Origin: Candidatus Faecalibacterium faecigallinarum
GTDB taxonomy: Bacteria > Bacillota > Clostridia > Oscillospirales > Ruminococcaceae
Assembly: GCA_019119685.1 (NCBI GenBank)
Contig: DWWN01000001.1
Location: 1-32,311 of the forward strand
Length of the DNA: 32,311 nucleotides
Direction of reading: 5' to 3'
Shown here: one piece after another, positions 1 to 6,819 of the stretch
Numbering within the stretch: the stretch's first letter is position 1
How the letters are laid out: every line of letters begins with the position of its first letter
The notes under the pieces: model-generated
The model's database searches: none
Told to the model about the DNA's origin: nothing
What the model saw: the letters and a program-made list of their open reading frames with translations, nothing else
Translations under genes and position numbers: made by a program

Positions 1-4
1 CGGA

Positions 5-30
5 CGGGGGCGGGGGAGGGGGAGGGAGGA
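5..30 (+). other. G-run tract (possible G-quadruplex)
   Basis: Four guanine runs (6-10, 12-16, 18-22, 24-26) are separated by single bases, which fits the canonical G-quadruplex pattern. It lies at the very edge of the window, upstream of the small DNA-binding protein gene. No gene is visible in 1-165. Any function is unproven. Confidence 0.4.
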
Positions 31-100
31 GATTCGGGCGGTCGCGGCAGGGCTTTTGCGACGACGGATGCGGAATGTGAATTTTTTCTGAAAAGAAAAT

Positions 101-131
101 TTTGCATTTTCGAGAAATTGTCTTAAATTAG
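101..131 (+). promoter_or_regulatory. Bacteroidota-type promoter
   Basis: TTTG at 101-104 is followed after 19 bases by TAAATTAG at 124-131. This is seven of eight matches to the Bacteroidota -33/-7 consensus (TTTG, N19-ish, TAnnTTTG), and nothing like TTGACA/TATAAT is present. It would start transcription about 30 bases upstream of the ATG at 166. It supports a Bacteroidota origin for this end of the window, unlike the sigma-70-like promoters further along. Confidence 0.55.
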
Positions 132-165
132 TGGTGCAGAACTATCAACTTAAAACTCATAAGGT

Positions 166-405
166 ATGATTATCACATTTAACGAATTGCGCCGTATCAA
201 GGACAAGCTGCCCAGCGGCAGTTCGCAGCGCATTGCAGACGAACTCGGAATCGACGTGGAGACGGTCCGGAACTATTTCGGAGGCCAGCACGCATGCAAG
301 AACGGCGCGGGCGTTCATTTCGAACAGGGACCGGACGGCGGGGTGGTTACGCTCGACGATACGGCGATTCTGGATGCTGCGATGCGTATCCTGAACGAAA
401 AATAG
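166..405 (+). CDS. small HTH DNA-binding protein, Bacteroidota type
   Basis: This 79-residue protein has an N-terminal helix-turn-helix-like region (about residues 4-40: NELRRIKDKLP, then GSSQRIADELGIDVETVRNYF). A short C-terminal part ends in a helix (AILDAAMRILNEK). From memory it matches a small conserved protein of Bacteroides/Alistipes-type genomes, annotated only as DNA-binding protein. The target is unknown. A Bacteroidota-style promoter precedes it and the Shine-Dalgarno is poor, as usual in that phylum. A hairpin terminator follows at 438-467, so it is probably monocistronic. Confidence 0.7.
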   Translation: MIITFNELRRIKDKLPSGSSQRIADELGIDVETVRNYFGGQHACKNGAGVHFEQGPDGGVVTLDDTAILDAAMRILNEK

Positions 406-437
406 AACGATATACGATGCCGGTCGAACCGGTCGGA

Positions 438-467
438 CGGGCCTGCCGCAAGCGGGTCCGTTTTTTT
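438..467 (+). terminator. intrinsic terminator after the small HTH gene
   Basis: CGGGC (438-442) pairs with GTCCG (456-460) with one G-T pair. An inner CCG/CGG stem closes a CAAG loop, with a small bulge on the 5' side. Seven T residues (461-467) follow directly. Confidence 0.6.
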
Positions 468-825
468 ATGGTATTGTGCATCGGCCTCGGGGGCTTTGCA
501 TCGGCTGCCCGCCTGCGGAAATTCTGCGGGCGGATCGGCGGTATCCGGGCGGACGGGCTTTTCGGCGAGCGCGGGTGCCCCCCCCCTCCTCCGCTGCCGC
601 CGGAATCTTTCGTGTCTTTTTGGCAGAAACCGCTGCACGGACGGCCGATTCCGGCAGCCGATCTGTCAAAATGGCAGGCGATTGTCAGAAAACTCCGTTT
701 GGTACAACCTTTGTTCGTTAGACGGGCGTGTCGGACAGCTCCGGGCTGCGATGGCGGGGAGCCGGGCCGATGGAAATCAGAACGGTCGCAAAAACAGGAA
801 AACGATTAAACACATACAAAAGACT
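468..825. other. gene-free stretch upstream of dnaK
   Basis: I see no convincing gene here. The several overlapping reading frames lack ribosome sites and protein-like composition. A C-rich tract lies near 578-595. A Bacteroidota-like TTTG at 710-713, preceded by TACAACC, might mark the dnaK promoter, but its spacing does not fit the consensus well. Confidence 0.5.
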
Positions 826-2709
826 ATGGCAAAGATTATTGGTATCGACTTAGGAACTACGAACTCGTGCGTGGCGGTGATGGAAGGCTCGGAGCCCGTG
901 GTGATCCCCAACTCCGAGGGACACCGCACCACGCCCTCGATCGTGGCATTCACCGACGGCGGCGAGCGCAAGGTGGGCGACCCCGCCAAGCGTCAGGCCA
1001 TCACCAATCCGCAGCGCACGATCTTCTCGATCAAGCGTTTCATGGGCGAACCCTACGACAAGGTGGCGTCGGAGATCGCACGCGCTCCCTATAAGATCGT
1101 GCAGGGCCCCAACAATACGCCGCGCGTGGACATCGACGGCCGCCAGTACACGCCGCAGGAGATTTCGGCCATCATTCTCCAGAAGATGAAGAAGACGGCC
1201 GAGGATTACCTCGGACAGGAGGTTACGGAAGCCGTGATCACGGTGCCGGCCTACTTCTCCGATTCGCAGCGTCAGGCCACGAAGGAGGCGGGCGAGATCG
1301 CGGGTCTGAAGGTGCGCCGGATCATCAACGAGCCGACGGCCGCCGCCGTGGCCTACGGCCTGGACAACGAGGCGGCCCAGAAGATTCTGGTCTACGACCT
1401 GGGCGGCGGCACCTTCGACGTGTCCATCATCGAGATCGAGGACGGCGCGTTCACGGTGCTGGCCACCGGCGGCGACACCCGCCTGGGCGGCGACGACTTC
1501 GACGCCCGCATCGTGGACTGGCTGGTGCAGGAGTTCAAAAAGAGCGACCGCATCGACCTGAGCCGCGACCCCGCCGCCATGGGCCGGCTGAAAGAGGAGG
1601 CCGAAAAGGCCAAGAAGGAGCTTTCCAGCGCACCCTCGGCCCAGATCAACCTGCCCTTCATCGCGGTGGGCCGGGACGGCCCCCACCACATCGACGTCAC
1701 CCTGACCCGCCCCCAGTTCGAGATGATGACGGGCGATCTGCTGGCCCGCACCGTCGAGCCGGTCAACAACGCCCTGCGGGACGCCGGGCTCTCGGCGGCC
1801 GACCTGGGCCGCGTGCTGCTGGTGGGCGGCAGCACCCGTATGCCGGCGGTGGCCCGCCAGGTCAAGGAGCTGCTGGGCAAGGAGCCCAGCCACGCTTTGA
1901 ACCCCGACGAGTGCGTGGCCATGGGCGCGGCCATCCAGGGCGGCCTTCTGCAGGGGGGCGGCAAGCTGGCCGGCGCCACCGGCGCGGCGGCCCAGGGCCT
2001 GGTCCTGATGGACGTCACCCCCCTCACCCTCTCGATCGAGACGCTGGGCGGCGTCGCCACCCCCCTCATCGCCCGCAACAGCATGATCCCCACCCGCAAG
2101 AGCCAGATTTTCACCACCGCCCGCCCCATGCAGACCTCGGTGGAGATCAACGTCCTGCAGGGCGAGCGCCGCTTTGCCAAGGACAACAAGTCCCTGGGCA
2201 AGTTCAAGCTGGGAGGCATCCGGGCGGGCTTTTCCTCCAAGCCCCAGATCGAAGTCACCTTCGACATCGACGTCAACGGCGTGGTCAAGGTCTCGGCCAA
2301 GGACCTGGGCACCGGCCGGGAGCAGAACATCACCATTACCGGCTCCACCAACCTCTCGGAGAGCGAGATCCAGCGGGCCATGGCCGCCGCCGCCGCCTAC
2401 GAAGCGGAGGACAGCCGCCGCAAGGGCCGCCTCGAGCTGCACAACCAGGCCGAGATCCTGGCCTACAAGGTGGACGAGGCCCTCTCCAAGTGCAAAAAGG
2501 AGATCGACAAGGACGAGAAGAACCGCGTCAAGACCGACCTTGCCAACCTGCGCCGCTGCATCCGCAAGGACCACCCCGAAAAGATGAACGACGCCGAGGA
2601 ATCCGCCCTCCGCGCCGCCAAAGAGACGCTGGAAGCCAGCGCCAGCCACCTGATGGTCCTCTACACCCAGCAGACCGGCACAGACAGCACGGACGGGGAG
2701 ACGCTTTGA
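826..2709 (+). CDS. dnaK: chaperone DnaK (Hsp70), hybrid of two lineages
   Basis: This is a complete 627-residue Hsp70: an ATPase domain (about 1-380), a substrate-binding domain, and a helical lid. Seen motifs are [11 protein letters not shown] at the N terminus, [10 protein letters not shown] near 191-200 and the VGGSTRMP phosphate-binding stretch. The start is the ATG at 826; in-frame ATGs further upstream belong to a non-coding-like stretch. Residues 1 to about 170 are Bacteroidota-like. They include the extra segment around 76-101 that Gram-negative DnaKs carry and Gram-positive ones lack, and they often use ACG for Thr. From about residue 180 the sequence is Firmicutes-like ([10 protein letters not shown], then [17 protein letters not shown]) with mostly ACC. 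No grpE or dnaJ lies nearby. The gene product call is certain; whether this gene exists as one piece in any cell is doubtful. Confidence 0.8.
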   Translation: MAKIIGIDLGTTNSCVAVMEGSEPVVIPNSEGHRTTPSIVAFTDGGERKVGDPAKRQAITNPQRTIFSIKRFMGEPYDKVASEIARAPYKIVQGPNNTPRVDIDGRQYTPQEISAIILQKMKKTAEDYLGQEVTEAVITVPAYFSDSQRQATKEAGEIAGLKVRRIINEPTAAAVAYGLDNEAAQKILVYDLGGGTFDVSIIEIEDGAFTVLATGGDTRLGGDDFDARIVDWLVQEFKKSDRIDLSRDPAAMGRLKEEAEKAKKELSSAPSAQINLPFIAVGRDGPHHIDVTLTRPQFEMMTGDLLARTVEPVNNALRDAGLSAADLGRVLLVGGSTRMPAVARQVKELLGKEPSHALNPDECVAMGAAIQGGLLQGGGKLAGATGAAAQGLVLMDVTPLTLSIETLGGVATPLIARNSMIPTRKSQIFTTARPMQTSVEINVLQGERRFAKDNKSLGKFKLGGIRAGFSSKPQIEVTFDIDVNGVVKVSAKDLGTGREQNITITGSTNLSESEIQRAMAAAAAYEAEDSRRKGRLELHNQAEILAYKVDEALSKCKKEIDKDEKNRVKTDLANLRRCIRKDHPEKMNDAEESALRAAKETLEASASHLMVLYTQQTGTDSTDGETL

Positions 2710-2724
2710 GGTTATCCGGTTGCC

Positions 2725-2905
2725 GCCCTCTCCGTCACGGCGCTGAAGCGCCGCGCCACCTCCCCCGCACGCGTGGGAGGTAGCCCTCTCCGTCATGTCG
2801 CTTCGCTCCATGCCACCTCTCCCGCACGCGGGAGAGGCTAACGTAACCTGTAGGTTTCGGCCTCCCACGTTTACGGGGGAGGTGGCCCGCAGGGCCGGAG
2901 AGGGC
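2725..2905. repeat. palindromic intergenic repeat, copy 1
   Basis: The copy is bounded by CCCTCTCCGTCA on the left and its mirror image GGAGAGGGC on the right. It contains modules such as CACCTCCCCCGCACGCGTGGGAGG and CCTCCCACGTTTACGGGGGAGGTGG. The same modules recur in at least six other gaps of this window, and the copy could fold into several stem-loops. It lies between dnaK and the small membrane peptide gene. Confidence 0.75.
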
Positions 2906-2931
2906 CCATACCGGGAGGAGGTGAAAAAGCA

Positions 2932-3051
2932 ATGTCACCCACCATCATGGTCGGGGCCGGCATGGTCCTGACCGCCGTCATGAACCTGCTGCGGTGCGGC
3001 TGCTACCTGGCCGTCATCCTGGCGTGTATCAAGTATCTGCGCAAAAAGTAA
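2932..3051 (+). CDS. 39-residue putative membrane peptide
   Basis: The ATG at 2932 follows a perfect AGGAGGTG ribosome site (2916-2923) at 8 bases, as strong as any in the window. The frame runs 39 codons to TAA. The peptide is hydrophobic from about residue 5 to 33 (IMVGAGMVLTAV and YLAVILACI), with Cys22 and Cys24 near the middle. It ends in a basic tail (KYLRKK), the pattern of a single-pass or hairpin membrane peptide. I do not recognise a family. It sits between two palindromic repeats and is followed by a hairpin at 3055-3084. The strong ribosome site and clean composition argue for a real gene. Confidence 0.6.
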   Translation: MSPTIMVGAGMVLTAVMNLLRCGCYLAVILACIKYLRKK

Positions 3052-3054
3052 AAA

Positions 3055-3084
3055 CATCCGTCCCGGCGGCCTGCCGGGCGGATG
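3055..3084. other. hairpin after the small membrane peptide gene
   Basis: CATCCG-T-CCCGGC (3055-3067) pairs with GCCGGG-C-GGATG (3073-3084) around a five-base loop. No T tract follows, so it is not a standard terminator. It may stabilise the 3' end of the short mRNA. Confidence 0.5.
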
Positions 3085-3335
3085 CCCTCTCAGTCACAGG
3101 CCCCTGACGGGGCGCTGTGACAGCTCTCCCGCACGCGGGAGAGCCAAAGATGAACCTTAGGCTGCATTTGCCTCCCACGCGTGCGGGGCATGAACAGCGA
3201 CCGCTGCCAGCGGCAGAAACAGGGAGCTGTGAGTGGCGCCACGCTCCGGTTTTTGCAAGCGGGCGTTGTCCCGCGCCGCAAAACCGGCTAAGCGCAAGAG
3301 GAGGTGGCACGGCCGAAGGCCGTGACGGAGAGGGC
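3084..3335. repeat. palindromic intergenic repeat, copy 2 (long form)
   Basis: The copy begins CCCTCTCAGTCAC and ends GTGACGGAGAGGGC. It contains CAGCTCTCCCGCACGCGGGAGAGCC and a ~90-base internal core (3212-3302). That core recurs in opposite orientation at about 19594-19690. It fills most of the 336-base gap between the small peptide gene and the ABC ATPase, and I see no gene in it. Confidence 0.75.
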
Positions 3336-3342
3336 AATATAG

Positions 3343-3385
3343 AAAAACGCCCGGCGGGACATTTCCTGCCGGGCATTTCTTTTTG
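3343..3385. terminator. bidirectional terminator
   Basis: GCCCGGCGGGA (3349-3359) pairs with TCCTGCCGGGC (3364-3374) in an 11-bp stem. T-rich tails lie on both strands: TTTCTTTTT on plus, and TTTTTC reading minus. It ends the ABC transporter operon on the minus strand and can also stop transcripts from the plus side. Confidence 0.75.
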
Positions 3386-3387
3386 CG

Positions 3388-4161
3388 TTATAACATTTTG
3401 GAGAGGAACGCCTGCAAACGCGGGTTCTTGGGGTGGGCGAACAGCTCCTCGGGGGGCTCGTCCTCCTGGATGACGCCCTCGTCGATGAAGATGACCCGGT
3501 TGGAAACCTCCCGCGCAAAGCCCATCTCGTGCGTCACCACCAGCATGGTGATGCCGGTGTGGGCCAGCTCCTTCATCAGAGCCAGCACCTCGCCCACCAT
3601 CTCGGGGTCGAGGGCCGAGGTGGGCTCGTCGAACAGGATGACGTCAGGGTCCATGGCCAGCGCCCGCGCGATGGCGATGCGCTGCTGCTAGCCGCCCGAA
3701 AGGCTGGCCGGGTACACGTCCGCCTTGTCCGAAAGGCCCACGCGGGCCAGCAGCTCGTCGGCCCGCTTGGAGGCCTCCTCCTTGCTTTTCAACTTGAGCA
3801 GGACGGGGGCCATCTCCAGGTTCTGCTTGACGGTCATGTGGGGGAACAGGTTGAAGTGCTGGAACACCATCCCCATCTTCTGGCGCAGCTTGTCGATGTG
3901 GGCTTCGTCCACCAGCGCGCCCTCAAATTTGATGGTGCCGCCGGTGGGCTTTTCCAGCCGGTTCAGGCACCGCAGGAAGGTGGACTTGCCGCAGCCCGAC
4001 GGGCCGATCAGGCACACCACGTCCCCGCGGTAGATGTCGATGTCGATGCCCTTCAAAACGTCCAGGGTGGGGGTCAGGCCCTTGTAGCCGCGCTTCTTTT
4101 CGCCGCCGTAGGTCTTTTTCAGGCCCCGCACCTCGATGATCTTTTCTCTTTTACCGGTCAC
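3388..4161 (-). pseudogene. amino acid ABC transporter ATPase with in-frame TAG
   Basis: This is a GlnQ/HisP-type ATPase of 257 codons, the family's normal length, except that codon 158 is TAG (3688-3690). Walker A is GPSGCGKST (53-61), and Walker B with the D-loop ([12 protein letters not shown]) lies beyond the stop. The stop falls exactly on the Gln of the LSGGQ signature: the frame reads SLSGG, stop, [11 protein letters not shown] single CAG-to-TAG change would explain it. The 3' part stays in frame and undamaged, pointing to a recent mutation, a base-calling error or read-through. The GTG start (4161) follows GGGAGG at about 10 bases and overlaps the permease end. An internal ATG start for the 3' half would yield no working ATPase. 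Confidence 0.85.
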
Positions 4162-4861
4162 TGCGCGCCAGCCTCCCTTCCATATAGCCCAGCAGTTTTT
4201 CCAGCACCAGCACCAGCGCCAGATACATCAGCGCCACCGAAATGTAGGGGAAGAAGGGGCTGTAGGTGCGGCTGCGGACGATGTCGCCGGCCTTGGTCAA
4301 GTCCTGCAGGGCGATGTAGCCGCTGATGGACGTTTCCTTCAGCAGGACGATCACCTCGTTGCCCAGCGCGGGCAGCACGTTCTTGACGGCCTGGGGCAGG
4401 ATGATCTTCCAGGTGGCCTGGGTGTAGTTCAGGCCCAGGCTGCGGGCGGCCTCCATCTGTCCCGGGGGGATGCTCATGATGCCGCTGCGGAAGATCTCGG
4501 CCACGTAAGCGCCGCTGTTGATGCCAAAGGCCAGGATGGCCACCGGCACCTTGTCGATCTTGACCGAGCCGAACACGATGAAGTACATGATGAGCAGCTG
4601 GATCATGGTGGGGGTGCCGCGGATGACGGTCAGGTACAGCTTGCACAGCCCGTTCAAAAAGCGCAGCCGGCCGGTGTGGTCGTGGGTGGTGCGGATGTAG
4701 GCGATGACGAAGCCCAGTACCACGCCCATCGCCGCCGCACCAAACGCGACGATCAGGGTGGTCTTGAGGCCGTTCAGGAACAGCAGGTACCGCTGTTCAG
4801 TGATAAAGGTGGCGGTGAACTCGCTGACAAGCTCCGCCCACAGGTTTTGGAAAAATGCCAT
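4151..4861 (-). CDS. polar amino acid ABC transporter permease
   Basis: This 236-residue protein is a His/Glu/Gln-type inner-membrane permease. It has a periplasm-facing N-terminal stretch, a TM helix beginning LNGLKTTLIVAFGAA, and about five TM segments in total. The EAA loop (EAARSLGLNYTQATWKIILPQA) that docks the ATPase lies near 135-160. The ATG at 4861 follows AAGGAGG at 7 bases. Its 3' end overlaps the ATPase start by 11 bases, indicating translational coupling. A single permease gene suggests a homodimeric channel. The exact amino acid cannot be read from sequence. Confidence 0.9.
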   Translation of the reverse strand: MAFFQNLWAELVSEFTATFITEQRYLLFLNGLKTTLIVAFGAAAMGVVLGFVIAYIRTTHDHTGRLRFLNGLCKLYLTVIRGTPTMIQLLIMYFIVFGSVKIDKVPVAILAFGINSGAYVAEIFRSGIMSIPPGQMEAARSLGLNYTQATWKIILPQAVKNVLPALGNEVIVLLKETSISGYIALQDLTKAGDIVRSRTYSPFFPYISVALMYLALVLVLEKLLGYMEGRLARSDR

Positions 4862-4949
4862 GGAATTCCCTCCTTGCGGGACAGATGGGGTGGATGGGGC
4901 TGATATACATAAAAAACTGAATTTTTATGCATATATACACAAAGAGAAG

Positions 4950-4980
4950 GGACAGAGCCGGCATAGAACCTGCTCTGTCC
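4950..4980 (-). terminator. intercistronic stem-loop between binding protein and permease
   Basis: GGACAGAGC and GCTCTGTCC form a 9-bp perfect stem around a 13-base loop. On the minus strand a pyrimidine-rich CTTCTCTTTG follows. It lies in the 219-base gap after the binding-protein gene. It probably acts as a partial terminator or RNA stabiliser that makes binding protein more abundant than permease and ATPase. Confidence 0.5.
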
Positions 4981-5080
4981 TCTGCATCTCCTATCAAACC
5001 ACAAAAGCTGCGATTTGTAAAGAGGTTTTTTCAAATCTGTCCAGACTGGCTGCATCCTGCCGGGAAAGCAGGCCGCTGGT

Positions 5081-5974
5081 TTACTTCAGAACGATGATGT
5101 TCTGGGCGGCGGTGCAGTAGGTGTCGGTGAAGTCGATCTGCTCCTCGCGCTCGGGGGTGACGGTCATGCCGGCCATGCCGAAGTCGGCCTTGCCGCTGAC
5201 CACAGCCGCGATGATGGAGTCGAACTCCATGTCCTCGATCTCGAGGTCGTAGCCCAGCTTGTCGCACAGGGCCTTGGCAAACTCGGCGTCGATGCCCACG
5301 ATCTCGCCGTTCTCAATGTACTCGTAGGGGTCGAAAGCGGCGTTGGTGGCCATGACCAGGGTGCCGTTGGGGTACTCGGTGCCCTCGGGGCTGACGTAGC
5401 CGGTGGCGCCCTCCTCCTTGGCGATGTACTTGTTCAGGATGGCGTCCAGGGTGCCGTCCTCCTTCAGCTCAGCGATGGCGCTGTTCAGCTTCTCGGTCAG
5501 CTCGGGGTTGTCCTTGCTGACGGCGATGGCGTAGCTCTCCTCGGAGTAGGCGGTGTCCAGCATGGTCAGCTCGTCGGGGTTGGCGGCGACAAAGTTCTTG
5601 GCCACCTGGTCGTCGATGCAGACGGCGTCGATCTTGTTGGTCAGCAGGGCCTGCACAGCGTCGGCAGCCTTGCTGTACTGCTCCACGCCGGCCAGGTTCA
5701 GGCCGTCGGCCTTGCCCACTTCCTCGCTCATCATCAGGTCGCCGGTGGTGCCCAGCTGGACGCCGACGGTCTTGCCGTTCAGGTCCTCCAGGCTCTGGAT
5801 GGCCTGGGTGGAAGCCTCGCTGGCAGCCCCGGAAGCGGCGCTGCTGGCGGCCTCGGAGGCGGTGCTGGAAGCGGAAGCTGCGGTGGAAGAGCTGGTGCTG
5901 GAGCAGGCGGTCAGGGCCAGGGCGGCGGACAGACCGGCAGCTGCCAGAAAGCTGCGGCGGGTGATCTTCTTCAT
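5081..5974 (-). CDS. polar amino acid ABC transporter substrate-binding lipoprotein
   Basis: This is a SBP_bac_3-type extracellular solute-binding lipoprotein of 297 residues. The signal peptide has a twin-arginine motif (TRRSFLAAAG) and a lipobox LTAC with Cys24, followed by a long Ser/Ala linker to about residue 60. The binding domain starts at LEDLNGKTVGVQLGTTGD and ends with typical DFGMAGMTVTPEREEQIDFTDTY. I chose the second ATG (5974). AGGAG lies 9 bases upstream of it but only 3 bases from the ATG at 5980. It is the first gene of the transporter unit and has its own strong promoter at 6093-6121. Confidence 0.9.
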   Translation of the reverse strand: MKKITRRSFLAAAGLSAALALTACSSTSSSTAASASSTASEAASSAASGAASEASTQAIQSLEDLNGKTVGVQLGTTGDLMMSEEVGKADGLNLAGVEQYSKAADAVQALLTNKIDAVCIDDQVAKNFVAANPDELTMLDTAYSEESYAIAVSKDNPELTEKLNSAIAELKEDGTLDAILNKYIAKEEGATGYVSPEGTEYPNGTLVMATNAAFDPYEYIENGEIVGIDAEFAKALCDKLGYDLEIEDMEFDSIIAAVVSGKADFGMAGMTVTPEREEQIDFTDTYCTAAQNIIVLK

Positions 5975-6092
5975 ATTCATACACTCCTCTTAGATCTGCA
6001 ATAGACAAACAAGCAGGGGGACGGGCGCGCCGTCCCCGGCCGCAAACAGACGATGCGGCGTGCAGCCGGGCATCTTCCCGGCGACAACCTGT
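5975..6092 (-). promoter_or_regulatory. structured 5' leader of the amino acid transporter mRNA
   Basis: From the promoter to the start codon the minus-strand RNA contains two GC-rich hairpins. They are CCGGG/CCCGG near 6066-6081, and GGGGACGG/CCGTCCCC near 6017-6038 followed by CTTGTTTGT. The second resembles a weak attenuator. I recognise no known riboswitch here. Confidence 0.35.
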
Positions 6093-6121
6093 AGTATAGT
6101 TTGTACAAATGTAAATGTCAA
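6093..6121 (-). promoter_or_regulatory. promoter of the amino acid transporter operon
   Basis: On the minus strand TTGACA (6121-6116), 17 bases, then TATACT (6098-6093) form a near-consensus housekeeping promoter. It reads into the binding-protein gene. Confidence 0.85.
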
Positions 6122-6203
6122 GTCTTGTGCAGAAAAGCAGGCCAAATTGAAACCGAATTGAGATAACTTATGCAAAATCCTCCAATATTCGGCGCATATA
6201 TGC

Positions 6204-6235
6204 AAAAATCCCCCGCCCGCACGCGCGGACAGGGG
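6204..6235 (-). terminator. terminator of the methionine operon
   Basis: On the minus strand CCCCT-GT-CCGC pairs with GCGG-GC-GGGG around a GCGT loop, followed by GATTTTTG. It lies just after the nitroreductase gene and is the first clear terminator downstream of the T-box-led gene set. Confidence 0.65.
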
Positions 6236-6243
6236 AGGCTGGC

Positions 6244-6819
6244 TCAGACAAAGCGCGCGATGCCGGCGGCGGCCCGCTTGGGCACGCAGTAGTCGCGGTT
6301 TTCGTCCAGGTAGTACTTCACGCCGGTGGCCTCGGTCAGGGGGACGACGCGGGAGGCGTGGGCGGGGTAGCCCAGGGCCACCATGCTGTGCAGCTTTTCG
6401 TTTTCCGAAAGGCCCAGCAGTTCGGTCAGCCGGGGCCGGTCGATGGCCCCCATGATGCAGCTGCCCACCCCCTTGGCCCAGGCGGCCAGGGTCAGGTTGG
6501 CCAGCGCGATGCCGGCATCGCTGTCCTTGTCGCCGGGGATGGAGGCATCCTGGACCACGGCCACGAACAGGACGGGCTGTTCACCGGGCTTCGGCACACC
6601 CTGCTCGGGGGGCAGGTAGGCCGCCCATTTGACCAGGGGCTGGACTTTGGCCACCATCGCGGGGCTCTGGACCACCACCAGGCGGATGGCCTGCCGGTTG
6701 GCCCCGCAGGAGGACAGGCGCACCGCCTCCACCATGTCGGCCACGACACCGGCGGGCACCGGCTTTTGCAAAAAGCGGCGGTAGGTGCGGCGGCCGGCGA
6801 GCAGTTCCATGATATCCAT
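6244..6819 (-). CDS. nitroreductase family flavoprotein
   Basis: This 191-residue protein belongs to the FMN-dependent nitroreductase superfamily. The N-terminal RRTYRRFLQKPVP is the usual FMN-phosphate-binding start. A central GIALANLTLAAWAKGVGSCIMGAID and LGYP near 150 are typical of the family. Such enzymes reduce quinones, nitro compounds or flavins with NAD(P)H; the substrate cannot be told. The ATG at 6819 follows AAAGGAG at 8 bases, and the upstream peptidase gene ends at the adjacent base. It appears to be the last gene of the methionine operon. Confidence 0.85.
   Translation of the reverse strand: MDIMELLAGRRTYRRFLQKPVPAGVVADMVEAVRLSSCGANRQAIRLVVVQSPAMVAKVQPLVKWAAYLPPEQGVPKPGEQPVLFVAVVQDASIPGDKDSDAGIALANLTLAAWAKGVGSCIMGAIDRPRLTELLGLSENEKLHSMVALGYPAHASRVVPLTEATGVKYYLDENRDYCVPKRAAAGIARFV

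Noticed and set aside
701-720. TACAACCTTTG as the dnaK promoter -7 box
   Set aside because: The distance between TA and TTTG is five bases rather than two, and no TTTG lies at the right distance upstream.
850-2868. Long open frame (672 codons) antisense to dnaK
   Set aside because: It is a GC-driven shadow with Gly/Ala/Val/Asp-rich, low-complexity composition, no ribosome site and no family resemblance. dnaK on the plus strand explains the region.
2725-3335. CRISPR array suggested by recurring palindromic units
   Set aside because: Units are not regularly spaced, there are no unique spacers of constant length and no cas genes. They are dispersed intergenic repeats.
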